Assembly (NCBI GenBank): GCA_937893415.1
Contig: CALBWZ010000164.1
Location: 1 to 7,346 of the forward strand
Source of the DNA: an uncultured Comamonadaceae bacterium
Lineage (GTDB): Bacteria > Pseudomonadota > Gammaproteobacteria > Burkholderiales > Burkholderiaceae_C
DNA: 7,346 nt
Reading direction: 5' to 3'
Shown: positions 1-6,492 of the stretch, piece after piece
Layout: every line of letters starts with the position of its first letter
Numbering within the stretch: the stretch's first letter is position 1
Made by a program: the position numbers and the translations under genes
Notes under the pieces: generated by a model
The model's input: the letters and a program-made list of their open reading frames with translations, nothing else
Database searches by the model: none
Told to the model about the DNA's origin: nothing

Positions 1-1552
1 CTAAGCTGTCAGTCATGTAGGGGTCGTTCGGTGTGAGCGCAAGTGCTTGTTGTATCAAGGCAATGGCTTCGGGCAGTCGCTCGCCTCTGTCAGCCAGCGA
101 GTAGCCTAATGCGTTGTAGGCGTGACCGTAGTCCGGTTTGATTTCGATGACCAAGCGCAACAAGCGCTCCATGTCGTCATAGTTTCCCAGTTGCTCTGCC
201 AGCATGGCTTGCTCGTAAATGAGGTCAGGGTCGTTGGGGAACTGTTCACCCATGCGTGCCAGCTGTTGATAGGCCTGTTCGTATTGTTCGAACTCACGCA
301 ACCACTGCACTTCAGTGGCCATTTTGATGCGCACTTCTTGGGGCGTATCTTGGGCCAATGTGTCAAGCAAGGCGAAGCCTGGTTTTTCAAACCCTTGTTT
401 GCCGAGCAATACCGCGCGTTTGTACACCACAGTCGGCATGTCTTCTGGTGAGTTGGCTTGGTCAAGCCAGTTGCTGGCAGCTTGCCACTCTTGACTGGCT
501 TGAGCCACATCAGCCAACAAGAACAAGGCTTGTGCGGTCACACGTTCGTTCTCAGCTGTGGCGCCCGAAGTTCCCATATTTAAAACGCCTAGGGCAATGT
601 CTTGTGCGCGAACCAGCGCGCTTTGATCTAGCAGCAGTCGCCCCAGTAGCAGCAAGCCAGGCGCAAAGTTAGGGTCGTCCCGGGCGACTAGCTCTGCTTG
701 GCCTAAGGCTTCAACGGTACGGTTGTTTTTAAACAAGGCGCGTGCATAACCAAACCGAATGCGAACGCTTGTCGGGTTGGCATTGAGGTGGGCCAACAGC
801 AAGGGTTCGGCCGCGGCAATGCCTTGGTCTAGCAAGGCCAAGGCTAGACGTGCGCCTTCTGTGGTGCCAGAACTTGTTTGTTGTGCCTGTTGTGCGCTGT
901 CTAATGCCTGCGCGTTCAGTTTGGCATTGAGTTGCACGAAACCAATTGCTGCATAAACGGCGGCTTTGGTGGCGCTGTCGTCTAAGAATGGCGCTAGCGC
1001 TGAACGGACAACGCGAACAGGGTCAACCGTGGTTTTGGCTGGCAGTCTGAGCAGCGTGGCCGGTGTAGCTCGAATCAGCTGCAAGCGGCTTTCCGCTGGC
1101 GACAGTTTTAAAATATTTTGTAAGCTGGCAACGATGCTTCGCTCACGGCCAAGTGCCAAAGCGACCCTCAGCATGGCGCGCTGAGCCTCTAAGGAGTTGG
1201 GTTGACCGCCTGTCCATAAGCTGGCCGCGTCCCAAGCCAAAGAGCCTGAACCAGTAGCCACCGCAATTTCAACTGCACGCTCAAACAAGGCGGGGTCGCC
1301 GTTGCTTTTGGCCGCTTCAATCATAAATGTGTAGCCACTTGTTGCGTCGCCTCCACGGGCTGCAATTTCAGCTACCAAAACTTGATACAACTGCAAGCGG
1401 TAGGCTTGTCGCTGACCACTGGTTGTAGCCGAGTTGGCCCATGCACTGACAGACAATAAAGCGCAAACAACAACCGCATGTGCAGCACAGCCAAGCACCC
1501 TGTGTGTGGCACCTAGTAAGCAGTTGCGGGAAGCTGAAGCACAGAGAGTCAT
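1..1552 (-). CDS. Exported tetratricopeptide-repeat protein, C-terminus cut by window edge
   Basis: The minus-strand frame is open from 1552 to the left edge (517 codons) with no stop or frameshift. Residues 1-39 look like a Sec signal peptide: basic residues, a hydrophobic core AVVVCALLSVSA at 26-37, then a likely cut after AWA (39). An N-terminal helical part (YQVLVAEIAARGG, then AVEIA and SLAWDAASLW) resembles the Burkholderiales TPR protein usually found beside mutM. TPR-like helix pairs lie around residues 258-322 and, most clearly, 442-509 (NDPDLIYEQAMLAEQLGNYD, then YNALGYSLADRGERLPEAI). The family normally continues for roughly another 70-100 residues, inferred to lie left of the window, where lolB often follows. 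Inferred role: periplasmic or envelope protein-protein scaffold; the molecular function is unknown. Start: ATG at 1552 is preferred because it gives a plausible signal peptide, but it has no clear ribosome site. An in-frame ATG at 1666 would add 38 Ser/Pro-rich residues. Confidence 0.88.
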   Translation of the reverse strand, partial: MTLCASASRNCLLGATHRVLGCAAHAVVVCALLSVSAWANSATTSGQRQAYRLQLYQVLVAEIAARGGDATSGYTFMIEAAKSNGDPALFERAVEIAVATGSGSLAWDAASLWTGGQPNSLEAQRAMLRVALALGRERSIVASLQNILKLSPAESRLQLIRATPATLLRLPAKTTVDPVRVVRSALAPFLDDSATKAAVYAAIGFVQLNAKLNAQALDSAQQAQQTSSGTTEGARLALALLDQGIAAAEPLLLAHLNANPTSVRIRFGYARALFKNNRTVEALGQAELVARDDPNFAPGLLLLGRLLLDQSALVRAQDIALGVLNMGTSGATAENERVTAQALFLLADVAQASQEWQAASNWLDQANSPEDMPTVVYKRAVLLGKQGFEKPGFALLDTLAQDTPQEVRIKMATEVQWLREFEQYEQAYQQLARMGEQFPNDPDLIYEQAMLAEQLGNYDDMERLLRLVIEIKPDYGHAYNALGYSLADRGERLPEAIALIQQALALTPNDPYMTDSL

Positions 1553-1655
1553 AGTAAGGCTGCGAAGCTGGTTATTTAAGGGTTCACTTATTGGTGTCGT
1601 AGGTGGCTCAATCAGTGGCTGTTCAAGGACACTTTTTGGCGAGTGGTCAGCACTT

Positions 1656-1670
1656 GGCGATACCATCGCC
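1656..1670. repeat. Perfect 6-bp inverted repeat with 3-nt spacer upstream of mutM
   Basis: GGCGAT-ACC-ATCGCC is a perfect dyad about 36 bp upstream of the mutM start. It could form a short hairpin in RNA or be a protein-binding site. It also overlaps the alternative in-frame TPR start codon at 1664-1666. There is no T-run after it on either strand, so it is not a terminator. No known operator is matched, and a chance origin is possible. Confidence 0.35.
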
Positions 1671-1694
1671 GTTCCACTGTCTCTACAACACAAC

Positions 1695-1700
1695 GATAAT
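1695..1700 (+). promoter_or_regulatory. Candidate -10 box for mutM, placed for leaderless transcription
   Basis: GATAAT matches the sigma-70 -10 consensus TATAAT at five of six positions and ends 5 nt before the mutM ATG. Transcription normally begins 6-8 nt after the -10 box, which would put the mRNA 5' end at or next to the A of the start codon. No Shine-Dalgarno sequence precedes the ATG. The weakness is the -35: the hexamer 17 bp upstream (TTCCAC) matches TTGACA poorly. On the opposite strand the same bases give TATTAT (1701-1696), also five of six, which could serve the TPR gene. Confidence 0.35.
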
Positions 1701-1705
1701 ACGCC

Positions 1706-2521
1706 ATGCCCGAGCTACCAGAAGTTGAAGTAACCAAGCAAAGCCTAAGCCCTATGTTGCTGGGCACTGCTATTTCAGGGGTCAATGTGGGCAAGCCATT
1801 GCGTTGGCCGTTGGGTGTAGACCCGAAAACGCTGGTGGGGCAAACCATTGTGGGTGTTCGCCGACGCGGCAAATACCTGTTGTTTGATTTAGATGCGGGC
1901 TTGCTGCTGCTGCATTTGGGTATGTCTGGCAGCGTGAGCGTCAGCCAGCAATGGCCTGGCCCACTTGGGACGCACGACCACTTTGAGCTTCAAACCACTA
2001 CCTGTTGGATGCGCCTGAACGACCCCAGGCGTTTTGGTGCTGCGGTGTTTGCACCCAGCGAAAGCAGCCCACAAGCGCACAAATTACTGGGTCATTTAGG
2101 CGTTGAGCCTCTAGAGGCAGGCTTTACGCCAGACTATTTTGCAGCTGGCTTGGCCAAGCGCTCCGGGGCTATCAAGCAAGTGTTGCTCAGCGGGGATCTG
2201 GTGGTGGGTGTCGGCAATATTTATGCATCCGAGGCTTTGTTTATGGCCGGTATTCGTCCAACGCGTGGAGCCAAGCGCATAGGCCGAGCCCGTATCAACA
2301 AGTTGCACCAAGCCATTCAAACTGTTTTGGTGCGTGCCATTGCGCTGGGCGGTAGCAGTTTGCGTGACTTTAAACACACCAATGGTGAGCACGGTTTGTT
2401 TCAAGCCAACTCGCAGGTTTATGGACGAGAGGGGCAGGCCTGCACCCAATGCCGTGCCTCTATCAAACGCATCGTTCAAGGTCAACGGGCAACCTACTTT
2501 TGTGCGACATGTCAGCGATGA
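1706..2521 (+). CDS. mutM: Bifunctional DNA glycosylase/AP lyase MutM (formamidopyrimidine-DNA glycosylase, Fpg)
   Basis: Removes 8-oxoguanine (opposite C) and formamidopyrimidines from DNA, then cleaves the abasic site by beta,delta-elimination. The 271-residue length is normal. The start is fixed by the mature N-terminus MPELPEVE: Pro2 is the Schiff-base nucleophile and Glu3 and Glu6 are conserved. Other visible key residues are Lys56 in RRRGKYLLF, the strand-intercalating set Met73, Arg108 and Phe110 (HLGMSG and DPRRFG), the helix-two-turn-helix GNIYASEALF at 170-179, and a C-terminal zinc finger with Cys246, Cys249, Cys266 and Cys269, with Arg261 in it at the place of E. coli Arg258. All catalytic parts are intact. 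It is the first gene of a two-gene unit with mutY, with which its stop codon overlaps, so the two halves of the GO oxidised-guanine system are expressed together. No ribosome site is seen before the ATG. Confidence 0.98.
   Translation: MPELPEVEVTKQSLSPMLLGTAISGVNVGKPLRWPLGVDPKTLVGQTIVGVRRRGKYLLFDLDAGLLLLHLGMSGSVSVSQQWPGPLGTHDHFELQTTTCWMRLNDPRRFGAAVFAPSESSPQAHKLLGHLGVEPLEAGFTPDYFAAGLAKRSGAIKQVLLSGDLVVGVGNIYASEALFMAGIRPTRGAKRIGRARINKLHQAIQTVLVRAIALGGSSLRDFKHTNGEHGLFQANSQVYGREGQACTQCRASIKRIVQGQRATYFCATCQR
2518..2521 (+). promoter_or_regulatory. ATGA stop/start overlap coupling mutM to mutY
   Basis: The mutM stop TGA (2519-2521) overlaps the mutY start ATG (2518-2520) in the arrangement ATGA. 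This usually means that ribosomes ending mutM reinitiate on mutY. There is no strong Shine-Dalgarno sequence just upstream, which fits coupling. Two other in-frame ATGs (2449 and 2509) would lie inside mutM; the residues they add do not resemble MutY. Confidence 0.7.
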
Positions 2522-3696
2522 GTCATACGCCGCCAGATGGCTTGACAAGCAACTTAACAACGTGGCGGCAGGTCGCTGAATTTGGGCCCGCATTGGTGGC
2601 TTGGCAAGCTGTGCACGGACGGCATCATTTGCCTTGGCAGCGAACCCGTGAGCCTTACCACGTGTGGTTGTCTGAAATCATGTTGCAGCAAACACAAGTG
2701 ACCACAGTGTTGGATTATTTCGAGCGTTTTTTACAAGCCCTGCCCAATGTTCAGGCATTGGCTGCTGCACCCCAAGCGCAAGTCATGACCTTGTGGGCGG
2801 GCCTAGGGTATTACAGCAGGGCGCGCAACTTACACGCCTGCGCACAGGATGTGGTGAGGCGGTTTGAGGGGCAATTTCCGTCTACAGCGCAGCAGCTCGA
2901 AACATTGCCAGGCATTGGGCCATCAACCGCTGCGGCGATTGCCTCGTTTTGTTTTGGCGAGCCCATTTCTATTTATGACGGCAACGTTAAACGTGTGTTG
3001 TCACGTGTGTTGGCATTTGATGGCGACCTGTCTGGCAGCGCAGCTAACAAACAGCTGCTCGCCGAAGCGCAAGTGCTGGTGACTGGCTTGAGCCTGCATG
3101 CCGAGCGCAGTGGTTCGCCCCTACACGAGGCGATGCCGCGCTATACCCAAGGCCTGATGGATTTAGGCGCCACGGTGTGTCATCTCAAAGCGCCAGTGTG
3201 CGAGCGTTGCCCGGTGGTTCACAACTGCAATGCGCACGCGGTCGATGCTGCGACCGACTACCCAGTTAAAACCAAGCGACTCAAGCGCACCTCTGAACGC
3301 TGGTATTTGTTGTGCCTAGACAGGGGTGATGCGGTGTGGCTTCAACAACGAGGGAACGCAGGCATTTGGGGTGGTTTGCAAGCGCCATTGGTGTTTGTTT
3401 CTATAGACGATATGGCGCTGTGGCTAAGCGCTAACCATGTGGCCGCTGCCCACCAAACATTGTCAGTTGACGACTTGAGTGCACTGGCGCAACCAACAAT
3501 CAAGCACCAACTCACGCACAAAGAGTTGTTTTTAACGCCAGTGGTGCTCCGCGTCAACAGCCCGCAAGATAACCAGGATCAAGCTAAGTCTGGCCATGAC
3601 AAACCATTCGAAGGTGCTTGGGTGTTGAAAAGTCAATTGGCTTCAGCGGCGTTGCCAGCACCTATTAAAAAATGGTGTGCAACCCAGTTTCTTTAG
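2518..3696 (+). CDS. mutY: Adenine DNA glycosylase MutY
   Basis: Removes adenine mispaired with 8-oxoguanine or guanine, preventing G:C to T:A mutation, and acts after MutM in the GO pathway. It has 392 residues from the ATGA-overlap start. The catalytic domain shows SEIMLQQTQV with catalytic Glu53, the helix-hairpin-helix LPGIGPSTAAAI (130-141), and catalytic Asp154 in YDGNVKRVLSR. The 4Fe-4S loop has Cys221, 228, 231 and 237 in the family spacing C-X6-C-X2-C-X5-C. The C-terminal Nudix-like domain that recognises 8-oxoG starts near residue 260 (RWYLLCLDRGD, GIWGGLQAP). Its His-containing loop is LTH (332-334) where E. coli has FSH, so the key His is kept. A stretch around 345-362 is polar and looks loop-like. 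The conserved tail LPAPIKKW is present, so the gene is complete. It converges on rapZ 48 bp downstream. Confidence 0.97.
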   Translation: MSHTPPDGLTSNLTTWRQVAEFGPALVAWQAVHGRHHLPWQRTREPYHVWLSEIMLQQTQVTTVLDYFERFLQALPNVQALAAAPQAQVMTLWAGLGYYSRARNLHACAQDVVRRFEGQFPSTAQQLETLPGIGPSTAAAIASFCFGEPISIYDGNVKRVLSRVLAFDGDLSGSAANKQLLAEAQVLVTGLSLHAERSGSPLHEAMPRYTQGLMDLGATVCHLKAPVCERCPVVHNCNAHAVDAATDYPVKTKRLKRTSERWYLLCLDRGDAVWLQQRGNAGIWGGLQAPLVFVSIDDMALWLSANHVAAAHQTLSVDDLSALAQPTIKHQLTHKELFLTPVVLRVNSPQDNQDQAKSGHDKPFEGAWVLKSQLASAALPAPIKKWCATQFL

Positions 3697-3739
3697 TTAC
3701 GCAAAGCCCCACACTGCCTAGTCATTCCAAGCTGTTGAA

Positions 3740-3755
3740 CCCACTTATTTGTGGG
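3740..3755. terminator. Weak hairpin between convergent mutY and rapZ
   Basis: CCCAC-TTATTT-GTGGG forms a 5-bp perfect stem with a 6-nt loop, and the rapZ stop codon (3745-3747) lies in the loop. Neither side carries a T-run, so as an intrinsic terminator it is poor in both directions. It is the only hairpin I see in the 48-bp convergent gap. Termination may instead be Rho-dependent, or the two transcripts may read into each other. Confidence 0.25.
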
Positions 3756-4716
3756 CGGCTAGCAGTTTGTCCAGCTCCCGATGGCGAACTTGAGTGGGCC
3801 ATTTGGACGCAAATGCGCTGCTGAGCGTTTGCGCCAAATAGACTGAGCGGTGTTGTCCGCCAGTGCAACCAATGGCCACAGTGACATAGGCGCGGTGACT
3901 GGATTGCAGGATGGGCAACCAATGCGTTACAAACTGGGTAATGTGTGCAGCCATGTCTTGAACAGTTTGTTGGCCGCTTAAAAAATCGATGACACCTTGG
4001 TCGAGGCCTGTGAGCTGTTTGAGCGCAGGCTCGTAATGTGGGTTTGGCAGCATACGCACATCAAACACAAAATCGGCGTCCATCGGCAGACCGCGTTTAA
4101 ATGCAAACGACTCGAACATGAGTTGCAAACCACTGTCTTGCGCGCTGTGAGCAATCAATGTTTTGATGTGGCTGCGTAAATTAGCGGCACTGGTTTGGCT
4201 GGTATCTACCACGTGGGCTTGGTCACGTAAGTCACTGAGCAACTCACGCTCAAGTTCAATCGCGTCTACCAACAACCGGCGCTGGTTGCTTGGCTTTGCG
4301 CCACTGCCATCGAGTGTGGGCATTTGCAATGCAACAGCCGACAAGGGGTGCATGCGCCTTGTTTCAGAAAATCGGCGTACCAAGGCGTCTGTCGTTGCTT
4401 CTAAAAAAATAGGTGTCAGGCGAACGCCGCTGGCTTGCAAAGCCTTTAATTGTTTGGGCAGTGAGGGCAAGCCTGACGCGCTGCGCGCGTCAATGGCCAC
4501 CGCCACCTTGCGCATGTGTTGCTTGCGCTCTAAGTTGACAAAATCACCCAGCAATTCTGGGGGTAGGTTGTCAACGCAAAAAAACCCACTGTCTTCTAGT
4601 GCCGTCAGCGCTACTGATTTTCCAGAACCAGACACGCCCGTGATTAAGACCAGCTCTAGAGGATGGTCAGAGCTTGTGTGGTTTGACGTAGATGACGATG
4701 GACTTGGGGTAGTCAT
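3745..4716 (-). CDS. rapZ: RapZ/YvcJ family nucleotide-binding protein (RNase adapter RapZ)
   Basis: The 323-residue protein matches the RapZ family along its whole length. It has a P-loop GVSGSGKS at 27-34, the family motif [12 protein letters not shown] near 45-56, [13 protein letters not shown] at 114-126, and the C-terminal domain with [21 protein letters not shown] and [11 protein letters not shown] (283-293). In E. coli RapZ binds the sRNAs GlmY and GlmZ and guides RNase E in control of glucosamine-6-phosphate synthase; in other bacteria the role is less clear. Three differences from E. coli are visible: an extra Ser/Thr-rich N-terminus of about 18 residues, an insert near 127-147, and a C-terminal tail [13 protein letters not shown] lacking the Lys-Arg-Lys cluster used for sRNA binding. 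The ATG overlaps the recN stop, so it is the second gene of a recN-rapZ unit. In many betaproteobacteria rapZ instead sits with hprK and ptsN. Confidence 0.95.
   Translation of the reverse strand: MTTPSPSSSTSNHTSSDHPLELVLITGVSGSGKSVALTALEDSGFFCVDNLPPELLGDFVNLERKQHMRKVAVAIDARSASGLPSLPKQLKALQASGVRLTPIFLEATTDALVRRFSETRRMHPLSAVALQMPTLDGSGAKPSNQRRLLVDAIELERELLSDLRDQAHVVDTSQTSAANLRSHIKTLIAHSAQDSGLQLMFESFAFKRGLPMDADFVFDVRMLPNPHYEPALKQLTGLDQGVIDFLSGQQTVQDMAAHITQFVTHWLPILQSSHRAYVTVAIGCTGGQHRSVYLAQTLSSAFASKWPTQVRHRELDKLLAAHK
4713..4716 (-). promoter_or_regulatory. ATGA stop/start overlap coupling recN to rapZ
   Basis: Read on the minus strand, the rapZ ATG (4716-4714) and the recN TGA (4715-4713) share two bases as ATGA. 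This predicts one mRNA and translational coupling, so rapZ would follow recN expression. No other downstream ATG precedes the RapZ P-loop, which supports this start. Confidence 0.7.
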
Positions 4717-6395
4717 TGGGGTTTGGCTGCTGTTTGTAACATTTCTCGGGCGTGAGCCAGTGAGGTCTGTGAATGTACGTCGCCACCCAGCATACGGGCG
4801 ATTTCGCTGACACGTGAATCGCCGCTGGCAATACTGAGCTGCGAGATGGTGTTATCACTGGTGCGTGCCTTGCTCACCACCAGTTGCTCGTGGGCGCTGG
4901 CGGCCACTTGTGCCAAATGCGTCACAGTCAGCACTTGTCGGTCAGCCCCTAAGCGTTGCATAAGTGCGCCAACAGTTTGGGCGACTTGTCCACCAATGCC
5001 TGCGTCAACTTCGTCAAATATAAGTGTTGGGGCTTTGCCCAAGCGGCTTGTGCAAACAGCAATAGCCAAGGCAATACGTGACAATTCGCCGCCAGACGCA
5101 ACTTTGCCCAATGGCCTAGTGGGAACACCTGGATGGCCAGCTACCAAAAATTCTATGTGGTCTAAGCCGTGGCTTTGCGCCTGCGCAAGCGGTGTGATGC
5201 TGGTTTCAAATACGCCACCTTGCATCCCCAGGGTCTGCATGGCCTGGGTGATTTCTTGCGACAAAGGCTTGGCGGCTTGTTGGCGTTTGGTGCTCAAAGT
5301 TGTGCAGGCCTTGGTGAGCGCTTTCAAGTCTTTGTTCACCGATTCTTGCATGGCTTCTAAGTCACTGGCTTGGGTCAGTTGAGCCAGTTCATCTTTCCAC
5401 CCTTGCACCACATCAGGCAAGTCTTCAGGCAGGCACCTGAGTCGTCTGGCATGTGACAGCCACAGCGCCACTCGCTCATCGAGCTGGGCCAATCGGGTGG
5501 GATCAAGATCTGCCCTGCGTAAATAGGTGTGCAAGCTGTGCGTGGCATCTTCTAACAAGGCTTGTGCTTGCTTGAGCACATCAACAATCGGGGCGAACTG
5601 TGGCTCTATATGGACCTGTTTGTGCAGCACGTTGACGGCACTGCTCAGCAGGCCCAATGCATTGGCAGTGTCGTCGTCCAGGGTGTTGCTGGCGACTTGG
5701 GCCGCGTCTAGCAAGGCTTGCGCATGCGACAAACGGTTGTGGTCTTCGTTGAGCGCGGGCCACTCATGAGCGGCTGGTGAGAGCTTGACCAACTCGTTAA
5801 TTTGCCATTCCAAGCGATCGGCGTCTTGTGCCATGCTGGCGTGACGGTTGCGTGCCGCTTCAAGTGTTTGTGAGCTGTTTTGCCACGTTTGCCAAGCTGC
5901 ATTAACTTCGTGGGTATTGGTGCCCGCGTAAGCGTCAATGAGTTGGCGTTGCGAGGCCGTGCTGCTCAGTGTTTGCCACGCGTGTTGGCCGTGAATGTCT
6001 ACCAAGGCGTCGCCTACTGCACGCAATTGCGTCATGGTGGCGGGGCTGGCATTTATCCATGCCCGGCTGCGTCCTTGGGCATCTATTTGCCGGCGCAGCA
6101 GCAAGGGCTCGCTCTCTTGGCCGTCCGCGCTGGGGTGGGTGTCAAAGCCGTTCTCTGTTAGCCAGCTATCCACCTCTTGGTTGCTGTCGAGTTCAAGCGC
6201 AATATCGCAGCGCGGTGCGCCGTGGCGAATGATGCTGGCATCTGTACGCTGGCCCAGCGCAATTTGTACCGCGCCAACCAATATCGACTTGCCTGCGCCA
6301 GTTTCTCCCGTGAGGGCTGTGAAGCCATCAGACAGCTCAATGTCTAGGGATTGAACAATGACAAAATCTTTGAGTGCAATGCGGCGCAAACTCAT
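4713..6395 (-). CDS. recN: DNA repair protein RecN (SMC-like ATPase)
   Basis: RecN is a cytoplasmic SMC-like ATPase that acts early in recombinational repair of double-strand breaks, binding DNA ends and tethering DNA with RecA. The protein has 560 residues, normal for the family. The N-terminal half-site shows [20 protein letters not shown] and Walker A GETGAGKS at 30-37, followed by the conserved [11 protein letters not shown]. The middle (about 170-390) is Gln/Ala/Leu-rich helix, the expected short coiled coil. The C-terminal half-site has the signature [13 protein letters not shown] (from 433), Walker [14 protein letters not shown] with Asp461 and Glu462, and the switch His493 in [10 protein letters not shown]. 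The ATG at 6395 is chosen because homologues begin here; an upstream TTG at 6413 would add six unrelated residues. A LexA box lies 30 bases before the ATG, as expected for an SOS gene. It overlaps rapZ by 4 nt. Confidence 0.97.
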   Translation of the reverse strand: MSLRRIALKDFVIVQSLDIELSDGFTALTGETGAGKSILVGAVQIALGQRTDASIIRHGAPRCDIALELDSNQEVDSWLTENGFDTHPSADGQESEPLLLRRQIDAQGRSRAWINASPATMTQLRAVGDALVDIHGQHAWQTLSSTASQRQLIDAYAGTNTHEVNAAWQTWQNSSQTLEAARNRHASMAQDADRLEWQINELVKLSPAAHEWPALNEDHNRLSHAQALLDAAQVASNTLDDDTANALGLLSSAVNVLHKQVHIEPQFAPIVDVLKQAQALLEDATHSLHTYLRRADLDPTRLAQLDERVALWLSHARRLRCLPEDLPDVVQGWKDELAQLTQASDLEAMQESVNKDLKALTKACTTLSTKRQQAAKPLSQEITQAMQTLGMQGGVFETSITPLAQAQSHGLDHIEFLVAGHPGVPTRPLGKVASGGELSRIALAIAVCTSRLGKAPTLIFDEVDAGIGGQVAQTVGALMQRLGADRQVLTVTHLAQVAASAHEQLVVSKARTSDNTISQLSIASGDSRVSEIARMLGGDVHSQTSLAHAREMLQTAAKPQ

Positions 6396-6425
6396 GGCTG
6401 TGAAATGCCCCAATCAGGTTGTGAA

Positions 6426-6445
6426 AACTGTTTAAATGTACAGTA
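6426..6445 (-). promoter_or_regulatory. LexA (SOS) box upstream of recN
   Basis: The plus strand reads AACTGTTTAAATGTACAGTA. It contains the exact CTGT-N8-ACAG core (6428-6431 and 6440-6443), with flanking A and T making ACTGT/ACAGT half sites and an AT-rich centre, very close to the gamma/betaproteobacterial LexA consensus. It lies 30 bases upstream of the recN ATG and covers the likely -10 element, the classic place for repression. recN is a strongly SOS-induced gene in E. coli and many other bacteria, so position and sequence agree. Confidence 0.9.
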
Positions 6446-6463
6446 AATGTGTGACATTGGCAG
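6435..6463 (-). promoter_or_regulatory. Candidate sigma-70 promoter for recN-rapZ
   Basis: On the minus strand, CTGCCA (6463-6458, four of six matches to TTGACA) and TACATT (6440-6435, four of six to TATAAT) are separated by the ideal 17 bp. The -10 lies within the LexA box, so LexA binding would block RNA polymerase. Transcription would begin near 6428, giving a leader of about 33 nt. The only G-rich stretch in that leader, GGGG, is about 14 nt before the ATG, rather far for a Shine-Dalgarno site. Confidence 0.5.
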
Positions 6464-6492
6464 GGTGGTATTCAGTTTGGCCCTGTGTTGGC

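Larger units (their letters stand above)
1553..1705. promoter_or_regulatory. Divergent intergenic region between the TPR gene and mutM
   Basis: This 153-bp stretch separates two divergently transcribed genes, so it should hold the promoters of both. It contains an AT-rich box next to mutM (1695-1701), a 15-bp palindrome (1656-1670), and a second in-frame ATG for the TPR gene (1664-1666). No good consensus -35/-10 pair was found for the TPR gene at its 1552 start. If the TPR gene really starts at 1666, the non-coding gap shrinks to 39 bp and both promoters would have to overlap coding sequence or each other. No CTGT-N8-ACAG LexA site is present here. Confidence 0.6.

Noticed and set aside
106..510. 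Minus-strand 134-codon frame and plus-strand frames in 122-1184
   Set aside because: All are alternative frames of the TPR gene, whose own frame is continuous and shows TPR helices.
1535..1552. Possible lipoprotein signal (LGC at residues 20-22) in the TPR protein
   Set aside because: The residues before the Cys are not a hydrophobic core, while a proper hydrophobic stretch and an AWA cut site follow it.
1677..1692. Possible LexA site before mutM (CTGT followed by an A/C-rich stretch)
   Set aside because: The second half site reads CACA, not ACAG, at N8 spacing, so it fails the core consensus.
2449..2517. Longer MutY start at ATG 2449 (or 2509)
   Set aside because: It would add up to 23 residues encoded inside mutM with no resemblance to MutY N-termini; the ATGA overlap at 2518 is the natural start.
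2111..2593. Minus-strand open frame of 160 codons across mutM and the mutY start
   Set aside because: Antisense shadow of two certain genes, with no domain or initiation signal.
4163..4810. Plus-strand open frame of 215 codons antisense to rapZ
   Set aside because: It overlaps a full-length, motif-complete rapZ; its translation is Ser/Arg-rich and low in recognisable domains, as expected of an antisense shadow.
4846..5382. Plus-strand open frame of 178 codons antisense to recN
   Set aside because: It lies wholly opposite the RecN ATPase signature and Walker B region. The translation is Cys/Ser-rich with no family resemblance.
6396..6413. recN start at TTG 6413
   Set aside because: It adds six unconserved residues with no ribosome site; homologues begin at the M of [11 protein letters not shown].
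6461..6485. CAGGG/CCCTG inverted repeat between nadK and recN as a terminator
   Set aside because: Only a 5-bp stem with a 15-nt loop, no T-run, and it overlaps the likely recN -35 element.
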